Origin: Limnanthes douglasii subsp. nivea
Taxonomy: Eukaryota; Streptophyta; Magnoliopsida; Brassicales; Limnanthaceae
Reading direction: 5' to 3'
Assembly (NCBI GenBank): GCA_036936605.1
Contig: JAUPFV010000002.1
Coordinates: forward strand, 128,014,376 to 128,078,375
DNA: 64,000 bases
Shown: positions 1 to 10,794 of the stretch, one piece after another
How positions within the stretch are numbered: the first letter of the stretch is position 1
How the letters are laid out: each line of letters starts with the position of its first letter
Made by a program: the position numbers and the translations under genes
Notes under the pieces: generated by a model
Told to the model about the DNA's origin: nothing
Databases searched by the model: none
The model's input: the letters and a program-made list of their open reading frames with translations, nothing else

Positions 1-1
1 A

Positions 2-235
2 CGAAAAGGTAATTCTAAGGTAAGTGATGAGAATGGTTCAAGTCAAGTTAATCAGAAAAATGATATAGAGCAGATTAATGAGGAAGAAGAAGAAAGCTTC
101 ACGGAGATCTTAGACAAGAAAATCAAAACAGATAAGAAGAAAACAAAAACAAGAAGCAAGATTATCAAAGCTCTTCAGTTTACTAGTTCAAGTAAATCAA
201 AATCCTCTAATTCTCTTAATGATTTGTATAATTAA
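2..235 (+). CDS. LINE L1 ORF1, C-terminal end
   Basis: An open frame enters from the left edge and ends with TAA at 233-235. The 77 visible codons are rich in Lys, Ser, Glu and Asn, with a run of acidic residues followed by a Lys/Arg-rich stretch, like the low-complexity tail of ORF1 in L3. The domains typical of plant LINE ORF1 (DUF4283, CCHC knuckle) would lie outside the window. The end overlaps the ORF2 start by 17 nt in the +1 frame, the same arrangement as in L2 and L3. Confidence 0.65.
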   Translation, partial: RKGNSKVSDENGSSQVNQKNDIEQINEEEEESFTEILDKKIKTDKKKTKTRSKIIKALQFTSSSKSKSSNSLNDLYN

Positions 236-3200
236 TTGGAATATCCGTGCTATTAAAGATAAAGCTTCTCTTCGAAGGCTCAATTTTCTTGCTAAGAAAA
301 ATAAAGTTAAAATGATTGCTGTGCAAGAACCTCTTGTTAATGTTAATGCTATAAGTAGTATTGCTTCTAAGTTAGGATTTGATAATTTTGCTCACAATAT
401 CACTACTAAAATTTGGATCTTTTGGAAGTATGATGTCTCTGTTACTATTTTAAATGACCTCAGTCAATGCTTAAATTTAAAGGTTAGTCTTATTAATCAT
501 AATAATCAGGTTATGATTACGGTGGTTTATGCTAGATGTCAAAGAGCTAATAGAGTTGAGTTGTGGAACTTCCTTAAGAATAATGTCAATAATGATTTGG
601 CTTGGCTTATTTGTGGCGATTTTAATGTTGTTAGCTCGGTTGAGGAGCAGTTGGGCTCTAGTACTTTCTATATTAATAGTACTAATGATTTTAATGATAT
701 GATTAGTTGTTGCAATATTGAAGATGTTGGCTACATTGGTTCGAAATATACTTGGTCTAATGGTTCCAAATGGAAGAGATTAGATAGGGTATTTGTTAAT
801 AGCAAATGGTCTAGTTACTTTGCTAGTACTAAGATATATCATCTTGCTCGTACTGCTTCTAATCATATGCCTATTGTTATATCTATATCTAATAAGTTTG
901 CTCGAGTAAAGTCTAGTTTCAGGTTTCAGGAAATGTGGACTATGGAGGATTCTTTTTTTCCTTTTGTTGAAGATAATTGGAATCGGGAGTTGATTGATGA
1001 TCCTATGTTTGTTCTATGAAATGAACTTAAAAGACTTAAGAAAGCTTTGGTTTCTTGGAACAAAAGTATCATTGGAAATATATTCAGCACGGTTTCAAGT
1101 TTGGAAGATGTGGTGCTTGTCAAGGAATTAAACCATCAAAATCTTCAGTCTTCTGAATCTAAGAATGAGCTTGCCAAAGCTAATGCGTTGTTAATTAAAG
1201 CTCACAGAATGAAAGAAGTTTATTGGAGGCAGCAGTGCTATTGTAACTAGATCATTGATGGTGATAAGAGCACTAAATTCTATCATAGTTTTGTTTAAAA
1301 GAAAAGAAGAAGAAATAACATTAAAGGTATTAAGTGTGGGGATGAGTGGCTTACTGATTCCAAGGATATTGGTCAGTCTGCTGTTGAATTCTTTAAGCAG
1401 GCTCTCACTGATTATCCTTACTCTGACAATGTTGAAGAATCTAGTCTCATGAATGATGATTTGTTTAATGTTATTCCTAATGTTGTTACTGAAGATGATA
1501 ACAGGATGCTTCTTAAGGATCCTGATGAGTCTGAGATTTGGTGTGTTATCAATCACATGAATTCTGCCAGTGCTACATGTATGGATGGATATACTCAAAT
1601 CTTCTTTAAACATTGCTGGCACATTATTAAAGTTGATATGATTAAGGCTATGATTGATTTCTTGCGTGGTAAGAATATTCCAAGGGGTATTTTTGCTACG
1701 GGTATTTGTTTAATACCTAAGATCACCAATTCTAATAGCTGGAAGAATTACAGATCGATTAGTTTGTGTTCTCTTCTCAACCGTATCATGTCCAAAATTA
1801 TTGCTAATAGGTTAGCTCTTCTCTTGCCTAAAATTATTTTTCATAATCAAGGGGGATTTGTTCCTGTTAAAAGTATCCATGATAACATTCTGATTTGTAA
1901 AGAACTGATTTATGATATGAATAGAAAGGTTAAAGATAGTAATATTGTAATTCAGCTTGACATGTCTAAGACCTTTGACAAGCTCACTCATTGCTTTGTT
2001 CTTAATGTTATGAAGAAGTTTGGTTTTTCTTCTAGATTTATTTTTTTGATTAAGAAAATGATAAATGCTGTGAATGTCTCTTTGCTTGTTAATGGTGAAG
2101 TTTTTGGCTATTTTAAAACTTTGAAAGGTCTGCGTCAAGGAGATCCTATATCTCCTTATGTCTTCATCATTGCTGAAGAGATGTTTATTAGAGGTATCAA
2201 TTCTCTTTTCAATGAAAATAGATTTATGCAGTATAAGAGCAGAAGCATAATTAATATCAATACCCTTGCTTTTGCTGATGATATCTTATTGTTCGCTAAT
2301 TGTAATGATAGCACTCTTAATAATCTGTGTGGATATCTTGAGAAGTATCAGCTTTTGTCTGGTCATGTTGTTAATAAGAAGAAGACTAAGATCTTGATAG
2401 CTAGTGGTATTGCTTCATCAAAGATTGATGTTTTATCTAACATTTCTGGTTTCTCCTCTAGCCATTTGCCAATTGATTATCTTGGTGTTACAATCAACAC
2501 AAATAATAGAATCTGTAACTACAACAAGCTTATATGTAAAATTAGTAATACAATTAGTAAGTGGAATGTTTCTTGTCTTTCCTTTGCTGGCAAGCTAACC
2601 TTAGTTAAGTCTGTGTTAATGAGTATTATTCTATATTGGATGCAATGCTCTCTTTTGCCTAAAGGTATTATTTCTAAACTTGAAACCATCTTAAATAGAT
2701 TCATCTGGGGGTCCAATTTGGTGGATAAGAAAGTTCACTGGTGTAATTGGAGTACTCTTTGTAGAACTTATAAAGAAGGTGGCCTTAACATTAGAAACAT
2801 GAATGATATTCAAACTGCTATTTATTTTAACCTTTGGGCTGCATTTAGACAGAATAAGTCTTTCTGGTCTAACATTATGCATAGTATATATTGTTCAAAT
2901 TATCATCCATTGCAGATTAGTACATCCAAAGCTGGTTCTGTAACTTGGAAAAGAATGATCAGAACTAGAGAGCAAGCTGAGATGCACATCAAATGGAAGT
3001 TGGGGAATGGTCAGGTGGAATTCTGGTTAAATAACTGGACTTTTATTAAGCCTATTTTAACTCTTAATGATAGTGATAATAATCTTTGGTTTACAGCTGA
3101 AAATGTTAAAAAATATTGGTCTAATTATGGCTGGGATTTATCTTCTATATCTAGCATGATTCAGCCTGAAATTGTTGATTGTATTCATAGTCTTTATATT

Positions 3201-4337
3201 GATAATAATAAAGAGGATTTAATGATTTGGGGCCTTGCTAAGAATGGTAAGCATAATTTGAAAGAGACCTGGGATGGCATTAGAACTAAGTATAGATCGA
3301 ATGCTGTCTTCAATAAGATTTGGAATCACTTAACTCCTATCAAGAGCTCTTTTATTCATTAGAAGATTCTTAATAATTATGTTGCTGTTGATGATATTAT
3401 CCAAAGAAGAGGCATTTCTATGGCTTCTAAGTGTCAATTTTGTAGTAATTGTGAAACCATCTCTCATCTCTTTGTATCATGTAAATTTGCTTGGACTGTA
3501 TGGATTCATTATGCTGTTATTTTCAAAGTTCATCTTTGTAGCAATATGAATATCACTCAGCTCACCAGAATTTGGCAAATGCCTAAGACTTCCAAGATTC
3601 AGGTCAGAAATATTTTGCCTTCTCTTATATTACATAGTATTTGGAAAGCTAGGAACTTATCTAAGATTAAAGATATAAGTACTTCTGTTGGATCTATTAT
3701 TAATCAAGTCTATTTTGGTATTCATACTCTTGATATGAAAAAGATTATTAACAAGTATCATTGGATTAATAACTCTAGAGCTGCTATGGTATTAGGTTGT
3801 GTAAATCAAATGAAATCTGCTAATAGGCCTATATATATTAAGTGGTCTCTTCCTCCATCAGGTAGATTAAAAATGAATTCTGATGCTTCTTGCCTTAATA
3901 ATGGTGAAGCCACTGGTTCTATTATTTTTAGAGATAGTTATGGTAATCTGGTTAAGGCTTATAGTTTCTTATATGGTAAATCTACTCCCCTATTTGCTGA
4001 AGCCAGAGCTATGCTTGATGGTTTATTGATTTGTAAATCTAATAATTGGAATTTGGTTGATATAGAATATGATTCTATAACTATTATTAATTGGATTCAT
4101 AACTATAATACTAATGTTTCTTGGTATGCTAAGCCTATCATTGATTGTATTATCAGACTCATTAGTAGTAGCATGTCTGTTTCTCATATATTTCGTGAAC
4201 AAAATCATGCTGCGGATTGGCTAGCTAAGTATACTTTACAAACTAAATTGATTCAATGCATTACTCCTGAGTTGATTCCTAATGAGCTTAAGGCTATATT
4301 AATTTTAGAAGCTCTTGGTCTGGGATACATTACTTGA
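219..4337 (+). pseudogene. LINE L1 ORF2: endonuclease-reverse transcriptase-RNase H, four in-frame stops
   Basis: ORF2 should nick target DNA, copy the element RNA at the nick and remove RNA. One frame runs from ATG 219 to TGA 4335, about 1,372 codons, with stops at 1017 (TGA), 1248 (TAG), 1296 (TAA) and 3360 (TAG). The APE-type endonuclease spans about 219-900 (QEPL, GDFN, a degenerate SNH for SDH). Reverse transcriptase spans about 1560-2650 with QLDMSKTFD, GLRQGDP and FADD visible. A zinc-finger-like CQFCSNCETISHLFVSC lies at 3432-3482. RNase H spans about 3870-4230, with Asp in NSDAS, Glu in AEARAM, and HAADW. Three of the four stops align with Trp codons of L3 ORF2. No frameshift was seen, so decay is by point mutation. 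Confidence 0.93.
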
Positions 4338-4582
4338 TTCTAATACCTGGTTATGTCGAATTTGTTTTTGAGGTTGATGATTCTATCATGGCTAGTTGCC
4401 GGTAGTCTCTTTCTTGATGCTGCAAATAATTTTTGGTTTTCTAATGAGTGTTGCTGTGCTGATTCTTTTCGTGAATGGTGTGATGGTTGTTGCTGATGTA
4501 TTTGAAAAGGGATGTTGCTGCTTTCATAATGGATATTGCATTGTGTGAATGATTAGAAGTTCTTATATGTTGTGTTTGAAGC

Positions 4583-4745
4583 ATTGAGGATTGGATGATC
4601 TTTGAAGCTGTTTTTTCAGCCTGTGTCTTGATGTTGGGTGTTGTTTGAAGCTGTTTAAGCCTTGAGGTTGGATGTTCTTTGAAGCTGTTTCAAATTGTGT
4701 CTTGATGCTGGGTGTCGTTTGAAGCTGTTTTCGCCTTGATGTTGG
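4583..4745 (+). repeat. Tandem repeat in L1 3' UTR (74-78 bp units)
   Basis: Two full units and the start of a third begin at 4583, 4661 and 4735 with CTTGAGGTTGGATG-like sequence. Each unit contains TTTGAAGCTGTTT twice. The rest of the 3' UTR (4338-5092) has no coding signal and is GTTGCTG-rich. Confidence 0.7.
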
Positions 4746-5092
4746 CATGAATCCTCTTGTTTTGACGCTTGTTGCTGTTCGAGCAAGGATTGTTAATGCT
4801 ATTGGAGTTGAGGTTTTGAGAAAAGAGGTGGTTCTGAAGTTCTAGGATGGTGATTCATTAGCTGATCTTTTGAGACGGAGGTTTCAATAATGTTGCTGAT
4901 GCTTCGTCTTCTTTGAAGTTCTAAGTGTAGATTGAAGTTTTTTAATGTTGTTAGTGGTGAAGTCTTTAGTTTAGGGTTTTGACCTTCCCTATTCTAGGGT
5001 TTTGTTAATTTTTTGGCGCCTAATTGTTCTTTAATTTTGCCGCCTTTGTAAAATATTATTATATCAATAAATATCTCATTTTATTAAAAAAA

Positions 5093-5599
5093 AAGTGATA
5101 CAAACAACTCTAACTATAAGGTGTCAGAAAAATAGAATCTCCAAAGGTTCACTTAGTTCAGTATGTTATCCAAGCTGATTCGATTTGTAATGCTCTATCG
5201 AAGACCATTCTCTTCCGTTTGTATCAGTGTTGTTCCACTTTACACGGATGTGTCACAACTTTTTAATAACACCTGTATGTTGTTGATAACTTCAAATTTC
5301 CATAATTATCAGTTCTGCATGAGAAGATTTTATCATTGATCAACAATAGGCCACCTAATTGAAGTTGTTATTTTTTTATATTAAATTTTATAAAATTGTG
5401 TAAAATTTCCATATTTCGAAGAAATGATCGAAAACGTAATTTTTCCTTAATGAAAATCCGGAGATGGTCGACTGTTTTATCCACGTGTTATTTCAAGCTC
5501 TAGAAAATGTTGTGAAAGTTTGGTGAGGTTGAAGCAGCTGAAGGTCGAGCAGATAGGCTAGGGGTTTTTTGTTTAAGAGATTTCGGGAAAGAGACCCGT
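5093..5599. other. Gene-free spacer between L1 and the Copia element
   Basis: About 500 bp of AT-rich sequence after the L1 tail. I see no open frame of useful length, no conserved motif and no clear repeat. It may be pre-insertion genomic sequence or unrecognised element DNA. Confidence 0.5.
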
Positions 5600-5866
5600 T
5601 GATGAATGTTTTATATGCCGGATCCCGTAGTGGATCGGGTCAACATATAAAATGGGTCTTAGCTCAAGCAAGATTAGGTCTTTTATCTACTTAAGGCCAA
5701 TACATGTAAATGTAAATAAATGTAATGTGTAACAAATTATTAACATTAAGTGTAACTAATATCTGTTATACAAATTAACAAACAATGTATTGTATATATA
5801 ATTGTAATGTTTGTTACAATTAAATAATAAGAGAAAGACTTTTCATCTTCTTGCTTTCTTCTATCA
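5600..5866 (+). repeat. Probable 5' LTR of COP
   Basis: The right end is CTATCA at 5861-5866, followed after one base by TGGTA (5868-5872), a worn match to the usual Copia primer binding site complementary to initiator tRNA-Met. The left end is less certain: a TG at about 5600-5607 starts a segment containing an imperfect inverted repeat (TTTTATATG near 5609 and CATATAAAA near 5644). The partner LTR is not in the window, so neither end can be confirmed by pairing. Confidence 0.5.
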
Positions 5867-5906
5867 ATGGTAGGAATGAATTTTTTATTCTTTAGATCAG
5901 GGTCTG

Positions 5907-6800
5907 CTAATCAAGGCTCTTCTCTAATGGATAGCTTGCTGACAAACAATAACCTGCAAGTGAATCAGATAAAACATTTAACAGTCTAAGGTTATACAGA
6001 AATAATGTTCTCTTATGGAAGACAATGGTGTTACCTATTATAAAAGATAATAGGCTAGGAGGATTCATCAATGGTGATAAAACATGTTCTCTCAAGCTGA
6101 TCAATGAAATTAATGGATCCATTGTTGAAACATTGGACATGATAATTGGATAGCAAAAGACCAATTGCTTATGAGAAGGCTTTATATCACCATGACTCCA
6201 GAGGTAGCATCCCAGTTAATGGAGGAAGAAACCTCCAAAGGACTTTCGGATGCCATAGTCAGATTGTCTGGCTCCCAAACTAAGTCCAGAGTTACCCTTT
6301 TAAGGTTAAATTTCAAAGGATTAGGAAGGAGAACTCTACAATGGAGGATTACCTAGCCAAAATGAAACATATTTCAGATAGTTTTACACTAGCAGGGTCC
6401 CCTGTTACTTTAGATGACTTAGTGTCTCAAGTGTTGGTTGGCTTAGACACTGAATATACGCCTATTGATGTTCACTTGGCTGATAAGGAGGTGAAGAATT
6501 GGCTAGACCTTCAAGCTACCTTACTTACCTATGAAACAAGATAGATCAACTAGGCAAAATACATCTTTTGATGGCTAACATAACTCTGACTTCAGTAAAT
6601 AAGCCATATATTAGATCTCTTGGGAACAACAGCCATAACTCAAACACAAGGAATTTAAACAGAGAACAATAGAGAGGATTCAGAGGAAGGTTATCACCTA
6701 ACTATCCTAATAACTACAGGGGAAGAGGTTTTTTCAGAGGAAGAGGTGGTAGGTTTAACTCTAACAACAAACCTACGTGCCAGATATGTGGGAAGTATGT
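5907..6800 (+). pseudogene. Copia gag remnant
   Basis: The frame is broken several times. The best part, 6341-6541, reads MEDYLAKMKHISDSF and GLDTEYTPID, typical of the UBN2-type gag polyprotein of plant Copia elements. Weaker upstream pieces lie at about 5990-6160. A Gly/Arg-rich stretch (FRGRGG) near 6730-6755 leads to CQICGK at about 6779, a CCHC knuckle whose His and last Cys are no longer recognisable. Gag packages the element RNA in virus-like particles. This copy cannot make it. Confidence 0.8.
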
Positions 6801-6933
6801 GGGTATATTGGTGCCTATCGTTATTTCAGAGACGATCCAAGTCTGATGGGTCAGTTATCTGCTGAACAAAATAGAAATCCTCAAGACCAGAATGTTATGA
6901 CTGTGTCACAAAACATTGGAGATGAAGATTAAA

Positions 6934-7640
6934 GCTGGTATATAGACACTGGTGCTAGCTACCACGTCACTAAGTCAGCAAAAATGATCACTTAAAAGTC
7001 AAAATATACAGCTAACAAGTCTGTGACGGTAGGTAATGATAACAAATTGAGCATTAAACACATACGACAGTCTTGTCTACTTACCAAAACTAATAAACAC
7101 ATTCACTTAAATAACATTTCAAAAATTAGTAAAAATATCCTATATGTTTTTTAGCTAACCTCACATAATAATATTTTTCTTGATTACATAATTAAAGGTG
7201 TTTTGTGAAAAGACAAGACAACATGGAGGATTCTACTTACAGGGAGAGTTGAGAATGGCTTGTACATATTGGAAGGTTCATCTGGTTCTAGTCCTCATAA
7301 GACAAAAATCTTAAACTGACATCCTAGTGTTTCTCATGTTTCTATATTATCTAGTACTTCTGATTACCTAAAGAAAGTTTGGCACAAAAATTTGGTACAT
7401 CGTTCTACAAGAATGTTGTCTATTGTTATGAAAAAGGTAATATCCCTATTATGCATGTTTTACTTGTTTACGGCCTTACCAAACAAATAAGTTTTATTTT
7501 CAATCTGTCAATTATATTTTTCTGGGGTATAGTGATGTGCATAAGGGCTACAAATGTCTCAGTGCTAATAGAAGAGTCTATGTTTCCAGGAATGTCATCT
7601 TCAATGAAGAAGAATTCCCTTGTTTTTCTGGGTTCCTAGG
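6934..7640 (+). pseudogene. Copia protease and integrase remnant with internal deletion
   Basis: The protease active site WYIDTGASYHVT is at about 6934-6970. VENGLYILEG and VWHKNLVH at about 7250-7400 mark the GAG-pre-integrase domain. Then, within a few codons near 7500, the sequence passes to FLGYSDVHKGYKCLS, which belongs near the integrase C-terminus, followed by NVIFNEEEFP. The catalytic D, D and E of the integrase core are absent. Frames change several times. The linker to RT (7640-8080) is degenerate. Confidence 0.75.
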
Positions 7641-8039
7641 GCCACATGTATCTATACTTTGGTTCAATTCTCTCTGGATACCTAAGTCTCCTAGTGTCAG
7701 GTAATCAAATGAGTCTTCTAATCTACATGAAGCCTTCTCAAACTCACTACATGGACATCATGTTGATTGTATCAATAACACCTTATCAACTAGCCCTAAC
7801 CAGCAAGTTGTACCCATACCAAACCTTTTACACCAAAACTTACCTTTCTATCACAGCTCATTCTAGGAAGATTAAGCCAACCTTCAAACTCTACTTGACA
7901 GAAACACTTTCTTGTCAAACAGAATCCCTGTCACATAACCAATACAAGAAAACCAGTTAGTTATTGAACTACCTTTTGACAATATTAACACTCAACTTTA
8001 ACCATAAATGTTTCCTAATAGTTACCCTCTGATCACTAG

Positions 8040-8222
8040 AGCCAAAACTAGCATTTCTAAACCTAAGGTTGTTTACTCAGGTGTTACTAAAGTTCCTAAG
8101 GTTACTAAGAAGAAACTTACTAAGTTTTTGAGGCTATTAATGTTCCTCAATGGGCTCATGCCATGAAAACTGAGTAAGATGCTCTAATGGTAAATCATAT
8201 TTGGACTATGGTCCCATACACT
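8040..8222 (+). pseudogene. Copia reverse transcriptase, N-terminal scrap
   Basis: TRAKTSISKPK (about 8036-8070) is the usual linker motif just before Copia RT. WAHAMKTE and NHIWTMVP (about 8152-8215) are the first conserved RT residues. One TAA interrupts them. The domain ends abruptly at the G1 LTR, consistent with disruption by insertion. Confidence 0.75.
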
Positions 8223-8225
8223 AAT

Positions 8226-8586
8226 TGGTGCAAATAGTTTATAGTCGGAGGGTATTTTTGGTAGTTTTTCAATTGAGTATTAACTCTTAAGTAGAAGGTA
8301 GAGAGATAAAAGAGATGTGTGCTTCTATTTAATATCTCTAGCAAAAGTCGTACTTATTAAATGAGGCTGGTTGGGATATTTATGCGTGTTTTGTAACCCA
8401 TGGGCCTTTGGGTCGGATTTTGGATTCGGGTTAGGCTTTAAAGTCCAAAACCAAAAATGATTCAGCATACAACTGAGTCATGGTCCACTTAGGTTTACTG
8501 TTCATGAAAATTCTAAAGTAGATAATGCCCGAATTACCCTTTCGGATTAGGCAAAAGGGCACTTCCAAAAATATCTGACCCTATCA
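8226..8586 (-). repeat. 3' LTR of G1
   Basis: The segment starts TGGTG and ends TATCA on the plus strand, so it reads TGATA...CACCA on the element strand, like the G4 LTR (TGATG...CACCA). It shares with G4 a core containing TTTGGGTCGG and GGATTCGGGT and a TATA-like GCATAAATATCC on the minus strand. The flanking base pattern outside is CTAAT (8221-8225); the matching TSD copy is lost. Confidence 0.7.
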
Positions 8587-8904
8587 TTATCCCCTTCAGG
8601 TCTTTCAAAAATATTTTGGAAGAGCTAAATTATCAATGAAAAAATCTAGATCACATTCGAAGTTTTTTTAAAAGAGTTAGTTTCCTAGGAGTAGATCCTG
8701 ACGGGATCCGAAGTGTTTTTCTTTTCTCAGATGGACTAACCAAATGTTAGATTTTTTAAAAAGACACGTGTCATATACTGATTTGACCTCTCAACCGTAT
8801 TTTCTCTTTTGTACTTTTTCAAAAAGTAATTAGGGTGTACTTAGTAGCCGCTAATCATTACTTGAACGAGTTATCTTCCCTAGGTAAATCACTCAAGTGT
8901 TTTT

Positions 8905-8918
8905 CACCTCTATTTAAC
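8905..8918 (+). promoter_or_regulatory. TATA-like box for the G1 antisense gene
   Basis: CACCTCTATTTAAC lies 93 bp before the conserved ATG at 9011. The same CACCTCTATATAAAT block stands 87-98 bp before the start in G3, and CTATAAAT stands 102 bp before it in G4. Downstream, TCTAGAGAGAGAAA is shared with G3. Confidence 0.5.
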
Positions 8919-9010
8919 ACTGTTTTACTGTTTTTTTCTTAGAACAAGAAACCTTTCTAGAGAGAGAAAGCTTTGAAACTGCAATTTCGTTTGAAGTTTG
9001 AGAGTTTTAT

Positions 9011-10590
9011 ATGTTCACAGCCAGAACCGCTTTGATCAAAATAGGTTGGTTAAATTTGTTTAAGTTGGAAAAAGCAAGAATGAAGCAAAAGACACTGCTG
9101 GAATTCCCGCCTCTTCTAGTGGAGTAATCAGCCAGACAGTACCGGATCCGGACAAGAGTCCATCCTCATCCAGAACCTAAAAAATTCATAAAACTCCTTT
9201 CACCCCAAATTTACCCACATTAGATTCTGATTCTTCCGTTCAACTACCCAAAAAGCCTTTCTCTAAGGACAAGAAAGATCAATCGTAAAGAAACCCTCAT
9301 CGTTCATCGCTATAGAATCTGATAATGAGAACACTACACCCCAAAGAGTCACTCGATTCTCCCAGGCTAGGATTACCCCTCCCATTTTAAAAGACACGAG
9401 TTTAGAAGCAATAAAACCTCCCTCCCAACTTCCGATGGACCTGAATCCATCACTTCCAACAACCCACTATAATGAAAGAGAATATAGAGGATAGCGGGGA
9501 AGACAATCAATTGGAAATATCCGGACAGAAGAAAGAATACCACATCGGATCAAATAGGTAGAGGAAAAGTGGGACTACCAAATAGTGAGTCACTTCCGGA
9601 GTGCTTGGAAGGGAAAGTTGGGCCCAAATCTCGTAAGGTTAGTGTGAAATACTTACTGGTCCTTCAAAAAATATCTTATGTGTATACTCATACTGCCAAA
9701 TTAGATCAGATAAGAACCAAATGAGGATTTCCGAAGTCTGTTAAGGTGAGGATTCCTATCACTTCGGAAACTCCTATGGACTGTAAAGGTAATGAGATGG
9801 TGGTACACACCGAGGTGCTAAACTGGGGTCTTCATTTTCCCTTAGACCCTGAAATAGTCAGATATTTTCATCTAATCGAGCTCTTCCCAAGCCAGTTGAG
9901 CCCGAATTCTTGGTATACCTTGATAACTAAAATTATCACTTCTAGATTGTCAAAAATTCCAATACATATGAAGCAGTTTGCTGCTGTGGCTAGTTTGTGT
10001 AGAAACCATCAAAATATCTTTTTATCACTACAACATGGGAAACGATTACAAAGTAGTAAATGATCTGTTGGAGGCTAATAAACCATAAAGGACTTAGTTT
10101 CTTTTCATAAATGGAGTTTGAGAGAACGAGAAAAAGATAAACGATGAGTCAAATCCAATCCAATTGACTAGATACTGGAAGAGTTCAGATAACTCTTGTA
10201 CGGATATTTATTAGTATTAGAATTTATGTTGATATACCAAACTGATTATTGTGTCTCTTTTCAGTTTTTTCGAAAATATTCTTACAACACTTAGAGGCCG
10301 GAGATGTTACATTTGCCAAGTTAAATCAATGGGAATAAGAGAATTGGGGGCTTGGCTTTCACAATTATTTCACTTCTGGGAACATATTGAGGGCTCACCT
10401 GCAGAATACCACTGGAAGCATAGATGTTTCTTGGGAACAATTGATCACTCCCCATCAATCGAATGTCATTCTCAAAAGAACTGAGGCGAATGATGGAAAA
10501 CTCTACTTACCAGCCCGATATAAAGCTCTCAGCCATCTGAACAAGCTGAAGAACAAGAAGAATAAAAAAGCTAAAGTTGACTCATCTCGT
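9011..10590 (+). pseudogene. Antisense accessory gene of G1 (PF04195-like), truncated and frameshifted
   Basis: It begins with ATG 9011 (MFTARTALIK), matching the start of the G3 and G4 genes. The PF04195-like domain is clear at 9746-10040 (LNWGLHFPLDPEI, PSQLSPNSWYTL). After a probable intron (about 10190-10253, acceptor TTTTCAG) a second conserved domain contains LQNTTGSIDVSWEQLI and the start of a Lys-rich stretch. The rest (coiled coil, acidic tail) is lost at the junction with L2. The gene lies opposite to gag-pol in its element. Function is unknown. Several frame changes and stops make this copy dead. Confidence 0.75.
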
Positions 10591-10599
10591 CAGCTTGTT

Positions 10600-10794
10600 C
10601 AATTTTGTCATACCTAGCCATCTGAAATTAAGAAACCCAATCCTTCTAGCTATCTGATCAATTTTGTCATACCTAGCCATAGGCTCTTGAATTGCAATCA
10701 CCTTGACTTTGTCATTTTTAATGATGTATTTGAGTTTAGACAAGGTAGGATTATTATGAACCCCACGAGCATTCCAACTAACAGTCTTTATCAT
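10600..10794 (-). pseudogene. LINE L2 ORF2, first part of endonuclease
   Basis: ATG 10794 opens MIKTVSWNARGVHN, followed by AIQEPMARYDKID, the first metal-binding motifs of the APE-type endonuclease. The ATG overlaps the ORF1 end by 17 nt in the +1 frame. Homology stops at about 10625, after which a second copy of the bases encoding MARYDKI appears before the G1 junction. Everything downstream of the first endonuclease motifs is missing. Confidence 0.85.

Larger units (their letters stand above)
1..5092 (+). mobile_element. LINE L1 (plant L1 clade, RNase H-bearing), 5' end outside window
   Basis: A non-LTR retrotransposon runs off the left edge. It shows the end of ORF1, an overlapping ORF2 (endonuclease, reverse transcriptase, zinc-finger-like segment, RNase H), a 3' UTR of about 755 bp with internal repeats, and an A-rich tail at 5084-5092 just after an AATAAA-like stretch. 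The next bases are unrelated. The TSD cannot be tested because the 5' end is missing. The same layout recurs in L3 (15926-21866), which serves as the intact reference. ORF2 keeps one reading frame over 4.1 kb and is broken only by stop codons, so the copy is dead but only moderately old. Confidence 0.93.
5600..8225 (+). mobile_element. Ty1/Copia LTR retrotransposon (COP), 3' half lost
   Basis: Decayed Copia domains occur in the right order on the plus strand: 5' LTR, gag, zinc-knuckle remnant, protease with IDTGASYH, GAG-pre-integrase, integrase C-terminus, and the first residues of reverse transcriptase. The sequence stops at 8225 where the LTR of gypsy element G1 begins, so the rest of RT, RNase H and the 3' LTR are not here. 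The integrase core is missing near 7500. Domain order with integrase before reverse transcriptase identifies Copia rather than gypsy. Confidence 0.85.
8226..10590 (-). mobile_element. Ty3/gypsy Tat-type element G1, 3' LTR end only
   Basis: Only the 3' end of a minus-strand element is left: 3' LTR (8226-8586), a polypurine tract (AAGGGG on the minus strand, about 8590-8600), the promoter region and first two thirds of the antisense accessory gene. It ends at about 10590, where it joins a LINE fragment (L2). No gag-pol and no 5' LTR are present. Assignment rests on similarity of the accessory gene and the LTR ends (TGGTG..., ...TATCA on the plus strand) to G4. Confidence 0.8.

Noticed and set aside
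5609..5653. Inverted repeat as a separate MITE
   Set aside because: Short imperfect arms within the probable Copia LTR, and no target duplication.
7379..7960. Two plus-strand open frames that could be called hypothetical proteins
   Set aside because: They are out-of-frame readings of the Copia integrase end and the linker before RT; the real residues are in another frame.
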